Below are positions 58,778 to 64,000 of a DNA stretch of 64,000 bases, piece after piece (the first letter of the stretch is position 1; each line of letters starts with the position of its first letter). The translations under genes and the position numbers were made by a program. Under the pieces are notes generated by a model. That model made no database searches and was not told the origin of the DNA. It worked only from the letters and a program-made list of their open reading frames with translations. Origin of the DNA: Porticoccus sp038143955 (GTDB lineage Bacteria > Pseudomonadota > Gammaproteobacteria > Pseudomonadales > Porticoccaceae); assembly GCA_038143955.1 (NCBI GenBank), contig JAYQMT010000005.1, positions 744,001 through 808,000 on the forward strand, in the 5' to 3' direction.

Positions 58778-59715
58778 GATGTTTCATCTTCGACACGTAA
58801 ATGAGTATATTCACCCAATGTGCCGTGTGCATGATAGTAATGAATTGCAGTTCTAACTGTTTCTTCAATGGATGTGAACTCAATGGGCCCAAAATCTGCA
58901 AATGTTCGCGAAGGATCTAGCAGAATTGAAGCCACATCATCAGGGCCTAGTTCCCGCAACTCTGGTGCTGGATGATCCGGCAAATCCATAGCATTGACGA
59001 CTGCATCGTAAAGATCGGTAATGGCAACATCTGTACCAGATGAAAAATGATAGGCGCCATGGCCTACTCCATCGCAAGCCTGCAGGACCGTTCTTGCGAG
59101 GTCTTTTACAAAAACAAAGTCGCGTCGTGACTTGGTGATAAAGCACTGCTTACCATCTTTTAAGCGCTGGAAAAAGATTGGTAGCGGCCCAGCCACATTT
59201 CTTGGCCCAACCACATTAGCCAAACGAAAAGTAACAAAGTCAATACCAGATAGCTCTATATATAACTCGTTAGCAGTTTTAGAAATAGCGTAACTACTAC
59301 CCTCAGGTCTACGCGGGTGGTTCAATGTGATGGGTTGTTCCTGTGGTTTTAGGCCATAGCACAAAGCAGTCTGGAAATAGATAAAGCGTTTTACACCAAA
59401 CCGTTTGGCGGCATCAACAATATTGGAGCCACCAACGCAGTTAGTAAGAGTATCATTATACCAATCGTCTGGATCTTTATAGGAGCAAGCTGCGTGTACC
59501 ACAGCATCAGGTTTGAATTTACTAACTAAACTATTTATCAAATCGCGATCAGCAATAGTATCGATCACTACTTGAAGTCGAGGGTGGGCTGTAAGATGTT
59601 CACGACGGCCGGTAGCGAGATTATCAATCACTAGCACTTCGTCGCCACGCTCTAGCATCATTTCAGCGATGTGTGAACCAATTTGGCCCAGGCCCCCAGT
59701 AATAAGTGTTTTCAT
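58774..59715 (-). CDS. wbmG: WbmG-like sugar epimerase/dehydratase
   Basis: 313 residues. KTLITGGLGQIGSHIAEMML, VIDNLATGRREHL, AVVHAACSYKDPDDWYNDTL, active-site YAISKTANE, FRLANVVGPRNVAGPLPIFFQRL and SRRDFVFVKDL, nearly the pattern I recall for Bordetella WbmG. It is the first of the three dehydrogenase genes in transcription order (WbmG, WbmH, WbmF). In Bordetella these genes sit with an amidotransferase and are tied to a 2,3-diacetamido-galacturonamide O-antigen. Confidence 0.8.
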   Translation of the reverse strand: MKTLITGGLGQIGSHIAEMMLERGDEVLVIDNLATGRREHLTAHPRLQVVIDTIADRDLINSLVSKFKPDAVVHAACSYKDPDDWYNDTLTNCVGGSNIVDAAKRFGVKRFIYFQTALCYGLKPQEQPITLNHPRRPEGSSYAISKTANELYIELSGIDFVTFRLANVVGPRNVAGPLPIFFQRLKDGKQCFITKSRRDFVFVKDLARTVLQACDGVGHGAYHFSSGTDVAITDLYDAVVNAMDLPDHPAPELRELGPDDVASILLDPSRTFADFGPIEFTSIEETVRTAIHYYHAHGTLGEYTHLRVEDETS

Positions 59716-59794
59716 AATTTGGTTAGACTCCTTCAGAGTTAATTAGTTATTACAACAAGCTTGTATTCGTAATATTTGATCTATTTCATTTTAG

Positions 59795-59868
59795 GTTAAT
59801 GGATGGAATCTCTCAATTAAGAACTATTTCCGGCAATGAAAAATTCTAAGAAATTATTCCATCCTAAC
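59795..59868. repeat. Inverted repeat with 46-base loop
   Basis: GTTAATGGATGGAAT (59795-59809) is mirrored by ATTCCATCCTAAC (59856-59868), 13 paired positions with a two-base bulge. It lies between the second amidotransferase and the WbmG-like gene in a 271-bp gap with no ORF. No T tract follows on the minus strand immediately, so it may be a regulatory structure or a mobile-element scar instead of a terminator. Confidence 0.55.
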
Positions 59869-59986
59869 TCGCTGCTGGGTATTTTTTTTACCATTATACA
59901 AGCATATTGAAAGCAATTTGAGTTTTTATTGATTTTTTATACTTGTCTCAATAAAAAGGCTCCAGACTGATTAATTAGTAAAAGTA

Positions 59987-61947
59987 TTACTTCTCCCCAG
60001 ATCCACTCAGTCGCGGTTTTGCTGTTAAATTTTCATTAGCCAGTCTTTTCCAGTCGGCCGCTTTGTCATGAAACTGTTGATACCATAGTTCCATGCTCAA
60101 AAGCCCCCATGTCTTGCGGGAAAATCTAGCTTCTTGGCCAAGATTACCGAGCAACGCCTTTGAGTTAATATAAGGACGATGTTTGGCTGCCATAGTGCTA
60201 AAAGTATCCATCGCAAAGTCTTTCAAATCGTGCTCGAACCATTCTTTAAGTGGAACGGGGAAGCCCATCTTATCACGGCGACTGATAATTTCGTTGGGAA
60301 GTTTCTGCGCAAACACCTGTTTGAGAAGGTGTTTCATATTGCCCCCTTTGAATTTCATATCAGCAGGTACAGTTGCTGCAAATTCAACCAAAGGATGATC
60401 CAAAAAAAGGTACCCTGCTTTCTAGACTATGAGCCATACTCATGCGATCTTCCACATGCAACAGCGCTGGCAATAGACACTTAAAATCAAAGTGAGTCAT
60501 CTTGTCGAAATAAGCTTCTTTCTGCACATTAAGCGGATTATTAAATATTACGGAGAAGTCTTTAAACACCTGAGGGCTGTCAAGCGCAGTCCAATCGATT
60601 TCATCCTCCATATCATTAGAGCGATTTATTAATCGAAAATAACGCTTATCCATAGAATCAAAGAGACCTTTTCTCCAAAACTCTTTCATCAGTGGTTTAT
60701 ATTCGCGTAGTAGTCCTAAATTGGGGATAATTGACTCGAGAGTAACTAAATAATTTCCGTTATTATAGTTACCATCAATAGCTGCTTTAATACATTGTTC
60801 AAAGTAAGCCACCATATAACGGGCATAACCACCAAATATCTCATCTCCACCGCTTCCGCCTAAAACAACTTTTTACATGTTTAGAGGCACACTGTGACAC
60901 CATATATTGTGCAAATGCGCCAGGCCCCGCTACAGGAGTATCTAAGTGATAAATCACTTTCTCTATATTGCTTCGAAAATCTTCCACACTAATATCAATA
61001 CAATGAAGTTGACCACCGGCATTCTTGGCTGCGATTTGGGCATAAGTGCTTTCGTCATATCCAGGATAATCTGTAAAACGTCCATGAAAACCCAAAGGAG
61101 AGTTCAAGTCGATAGCTTGTGCCATACGGTAAATCAAGCTGGAATCAATGCCCCCCGACACATAACTGCCTAACTTGACATCACTACGCACATGTAAATC
61201 AATCGATTCCTCCAACAGCTCACGCAAGCGATTCTCAAAATAGCTTGAGCTATGACCATGATCGATATGATAATTCACATCCCAATAGCGCCAAGTGCGT
61301 ACCTGACCATTTTCTACTGCTAAAGCATGGCCTGGAAGTAGTTGTTTAATACCTTCAAAAAGTGTCTTTTCACCAATAGTGTATTGAAAAGTAAGGTATT
61401 CTGACAGAGCTGAATCGTTAGTATCAATACTTGGCAAAAAGGGCAATAGCGCCTTAGCTTCAGAGGCAAAATAAAATATACCTTCAACCACCACATAGTA
61501 AAATGGCTTAATACCAAAGCGATCACGGGCACAAAATAGCCGCTTGCGCTTTATGTCCCAAAGTGAAAAAGCGAACATGCCACGCAAATGGTCGAGACAA
61601 GCATCGCCATAGCGATCATAAGCAGCTAAGATACATTCAGTGTCAGATTGGGTCCGAAAGGCCCAATGGTGTTTCAGTGTGTCGCGTAATTCAGGGTAAT
61701 TATAAATTTCACCATTATAGGTGAGCACCGTACCATTGGCAGCCTGCATAGGTTGGGCAGCAGATTCTGATAGATCAATGATTGACAAGCGGTGATGCAC
61801 TAAACCCACCTGTTCGCTATCGCTTTGCCACTGGCCCGACCCGTCTGGCCCACGATGTTCGATGAGGCGTGACATAGCACATAGCCCCGCAGTAAGTGAT
61901 GAGATGGGGTGATCATTAAGGGAAATTTGCCCTGCTATTCCACACAT
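59987..61947 (-). CDS. asnB: Second asparagine-synthase-type amidotransferase (WbmE-like candidate), two frameshifts
   Basis: About 650 residues. Cys2 glutaminase start MCGIAGQISLND, EHRGPDGSGQW, HHRLSIIDLSESAAQPM, YNGEIYNYPEL and RFGIKPFYY. The synthetase domain has GSYVSGGIDSSLIY and LGGSGGDEIFGGYARY, which becomes readable only after adding one base at a T5 run (60870-60874, plus strand). The second break is an A7 run (60402-60408), where one base fewer gives VPFLDHPLVEFAATVP. It directly precedes the WbmG/H/F-like genes in transcription order, so a sugar uronamide-forming role like WbmE is a reasonable inference. Confidence 0.83.
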
Positions 61948-61965
61948 AAGTAGATTCTGTCTCGA

Positions 61966-62805
61966 TTATGGTTCACAGGAATTTTTTTTCGAATTACGAA
62001 TCACCATATTAATTTCAGATGGGTAACATAGTCTTTGCGCCATATAATCACAAATATTGTGATTGAACTTCCCTACGAGATTCAGTAAACGTCGTAGTAT
62101 ACCCGCATAGTACTTAAAATTAGCGCCCACTCTAAATATTCCGCCTCGATAGCCAGTCAAGTTCCACTCCAAAACTTGAATATTAAATATCTTTTCAAAT
62201 AAAATACGAAGGCTATCCTCATCAAAATTCCTTAGATGAGCTAGTCTGTATGGAAAGTCAGGATGCAAGTATTTCTTAAGGTCTTCCTTGTAAGGAACGC
62301 GTATAACTATAATTCCTTCCTCCTTGACAACATTTAATATTTTACTAATGGCAAGATTTAAATCTAAGACATGCTCAAGAACATCGGTTGTAGCAACCAC
62401 ATCAAAATATCTTTCTTTGTATGGCATATCTTCAATACGAGACATACAAACCTCTATGCCTTTATTTTTTGCGTGCTTTAAATATCCATGTGATATATCT
62501 ATTCCAAACCGACTGAAATTTGGAAAACGCTCTAACAAACGTCCCATTCCAACACCAATATCAAGGATCTTTGTACCCGCTTCAGTTGCATATTTATTGA
62601 TAAGCTCTTCGGTAGATTTCTCTATTTGCTCCCAATGATCTTCCTGCATAAAAGGATTATGCCCTGTAGCGTTATAGTGCTTAAGATGATCTTCAGATAT
62701 ACGATCATAATTTTCTATGTACAAGTCTGTTTTACTAAATACAGGGATGCCATCTTCATTAGCTAGTGGCAGATTTTTGTAACAACTCTCAGCGTTTGAA
62801 TTCAT
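61966..62805 (-). CDS. Class I SAM-dependent methyltransferase
   Basis: 279 residues with a Rossmann methyltransferase core: TKILDIGVGMGRLLERFP (motif I), FGIDISHGYLKHAK, and YFDVVATTDVLEHVLDL. The WbdD- or Methyltransf_11-like fold has an N-terminal extension of about 75 residues. It may methylate a sugar or the growing chain end. That would suit the carbohydrate-recognising Wzt tail encoded at 40-41.5 kb, but this link is speculative. It lies between Wzx and the second amidotransferase, with 3- and 18-base gaps. Confidence 0.75.
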   Translation of the reverse strand: MNSNAESCYKNLPLANEDGIPVFSKTDLYIENYDRISEDHLKHYNATGHNPFMQEDHWEQIEKSTEELINKYATEAGTKILDIGVGMGRLLERFPNFSRFGIDISHGYLKHAKNKGIEVCMSRIEDMPYKERYFDVVATTDVLEHVLDLNLAISKILNVVKEEGIIVIRVPYKEDLKKYLHPDFPYRLAHLRNFDEDSLRILFEKIFNIQVLEWNLTGYRGGIFRVGANFKYYAGILRRLLNLVGKFNHNICDYMAQRLCYPSEINMVIRNSKKNSCEP

Positions 62806-62808
62806 ATT

Positions 62809-64000
62809 TTACAGCCTTTGGGAAACTAATAGTGATTTTTCTCTCTTATTTAAAAGAAAAAATATGCTGCAAAGTGCCAGCATACTAAACAATATGGATT
62901 TAAAGATCTCGCCTGTGATCGTTGTCGAAGGAAATAAAGCATAAGATAGAAATATCACAAAGGCAAGGCAAAGAAAGGAGAATACCCTGCCCCATGCATA
63001 TATGATTTTTGGATATCTAGCTCTATTCAAATAATTCCAACCATGCATTAAAGCAGCCATCAAGAAATTACTGGCAGATAGTCCAATAGCAGCACCAAGC
63101 GAGCCCTAATTAACGATTAGAAAATAGTTGATTAGCAGAGAAAGTATTGCGGAAAGCCCTTGGATCAGAGATACATATTTTATTTCTTTATTAAAATACA
63201 GGCTTGGTAGAAAAAGGTTAAACATGGTCTGGAAAAAATATGCCAAAGCTACAAGACCTACTACGACATAAGCATCGTGAAAAGCTTGATGAGTGAGTAA
63301 TAAAACTACTGGTTTAGCTAAAAGAAAAAACAAAAGACAGATAAAACCAACTCCAAATGTATAGTAAGTAAATATACGGCCAAATATCAACCCTGCCTCC
63401 GACTGCCGCTCCATATAAGTCATAAAAAAAGGATACCAGGCCGTTGCAATGCCGCCCGTCAAAATACTTATTACCATACCTAGGTTAAAACCAATTGAAT
63501 AAACCCCTAAAGCATCCAAGCCAGTCTGCCACTCAAGAATAAACTTATTAGCATTCATGAGAATAAATAAAAAAGCGAATGAGGGAACTAAAGGTAAACC
63601 CAGCCGAAGTAATTCCCTTGCCATAACGAAACTTACGACAGGTTTCGTTGATTTTAGACCAATAAGGAGAAACATAATAAAAGTAACGATATTACCCGCA
63701 AATTGACCTATCACCATACCTTTTACCCCCCACTCTAAAAAAACGACGGTAAATATACTCACCAAAATTGCAACTAATGCCGTTACTAGAGTTACCATTA
63801 CATAAAGCTTAGATTGCTTCTCAAACTGCACTCTCTGGGTAAACGGAGTGACTAAAATAGTAAGGGCGCAACCTGTGAGAGATACTCCAACCAAGTGCGC
63901 ATATTCAGCGGGTAAGCGTACTAACTGGCTAAGCGTCACTGGAAATAACCATGCAATGGCAATAAGCAATATCGCACTGACTGTATTAATTAAAAATGCA
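62809..64000 (-). CDS. Wzx-type O-unit flippase, partial and interrupted by an in-frame TAG
   Basis: A polysaccharide-biosynthesis (MATE-like) transporter with at least ten membrane helices visible. Its 5' end lies beyond the window; the frame is open to base 64000 (FLINTVSAILLIAIAWLFP). VQFEKQSKLYV, LRLGLPLVPSFAFLFILMNANKFIL and QTMFNLFLPSLYFNKEIKY match the family. TAG at 63106-63108 interrupts an otherwise continuous frame (YFLIVN, stop, GSLGAAIGLSASNF), where family members often have Tyr. Because no frame change is involved, it is a substitution or a real nonsense mutation. The last 98 codons follow it. A Wzx next to the Wzm/Wzt exporter implies two export systems. Confidence 0.78.

Noticed and set aside
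1..64000. CRISPR arrays or cas genes
   Set aside because: No regularly spaced short repeats and no Cas-like proteins were seen; the repeats present are pairs associated with rearrangement.
1..64000. Complete insertion sequences or transposases
   Set aside because: No transposase frame was recognised; mobility signals are limited to the integrase remnant, tRNA pieces and direct repeats.

Overview
The window comes from an AT-rich gammaproteobacterium. The gene order lpxH, ppiB, glnS, cysS, folD, tRNA cluster, tRNA-Leu, tig, clpP, clpX, lon, hupB, ppiD is the one I know from Pseudomonas and its relatives. Together with lolCDE, lpxO and miaE it points to a low-GC member of the Pseudomonadales/Cellvibrionales side of the class. 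The species cannot be read from the sequence.

Layout. (1) 1-31.7 kb is mostly conserved chromosome: Lol lipoprotein export, periplasmic folding (ppiD), the tig-clpP-clpX-lon-hupB proteostasis block, a phosphomannose-isomerase-like gene, a fatty-acid oxidation enzyme, lipid A hydroxylase lpxO, four tRNAs, folD/cysS/glnS, ppiB/lpxH, pyrD, miaE, acnB, trhO, a membrane J-domain gene, several very small membrane or secreted proteins and a thermonuclease. (2) 31.9-44.3 kb holds a UDP-sugar 2-epimerase (minus strand) followed by a plus-strand polysaccharide block: O-acyltransferase, GT-C-like membrane protein, ABC exporter wzm/wzt with a transglutaminase-like gene between the two subunits, and a large two-domain glycosyltransferase. 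(3) 37.0-47.8 kb is rich in rearrangement scars: a 102-bp direct repeat at both ends of a 9.1-kb segment, one complete and two partial tRNA-Arg(CCT) copies, an integrase remnant, and duplicated gene tails. It also holds a retropepsin/ATP-grasp fusion gene, a Cys-rich mini-protein, an outer-membrane barrel and a 151-bp repeat pair carrying a tiny hydrophobic ORF. (4) 48-64 kb is a minus-strand O-antigen/capsule locus: glycosyltransferases (one WbuB-like), an RmlD-like reductase, two asparagine-synthase-type amidotransferases, a second 2-epimerase, three short-chain dehydrogenases resembling Bordetella WbmF/WbmH/WbmG, a methyltransferase and the end of a Wzx flippase.

Functionally, blocks 2 and 4 would make, decorate and export a surface polysaccharide. 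It probably contains 6-deoxy-N-acetyl sugars (FnlC/WbuB/RmlD-like enzymes) and possibly an amidated uronic acid (WbmFGH-like enzymes plus amidotransferases).

Caution: 17 genes, including normally essential or highly conserved ones (hupB, tig, lon), are broken by about 24 single-frame shifts, nearly all in homopolymer runs. I read most of these as base-calling errors. The affected genes are annotated as single CDS spans with the break positions given. Two genes (an EamA transporter and Wzx) carry in-frame stop codons of a different kind.
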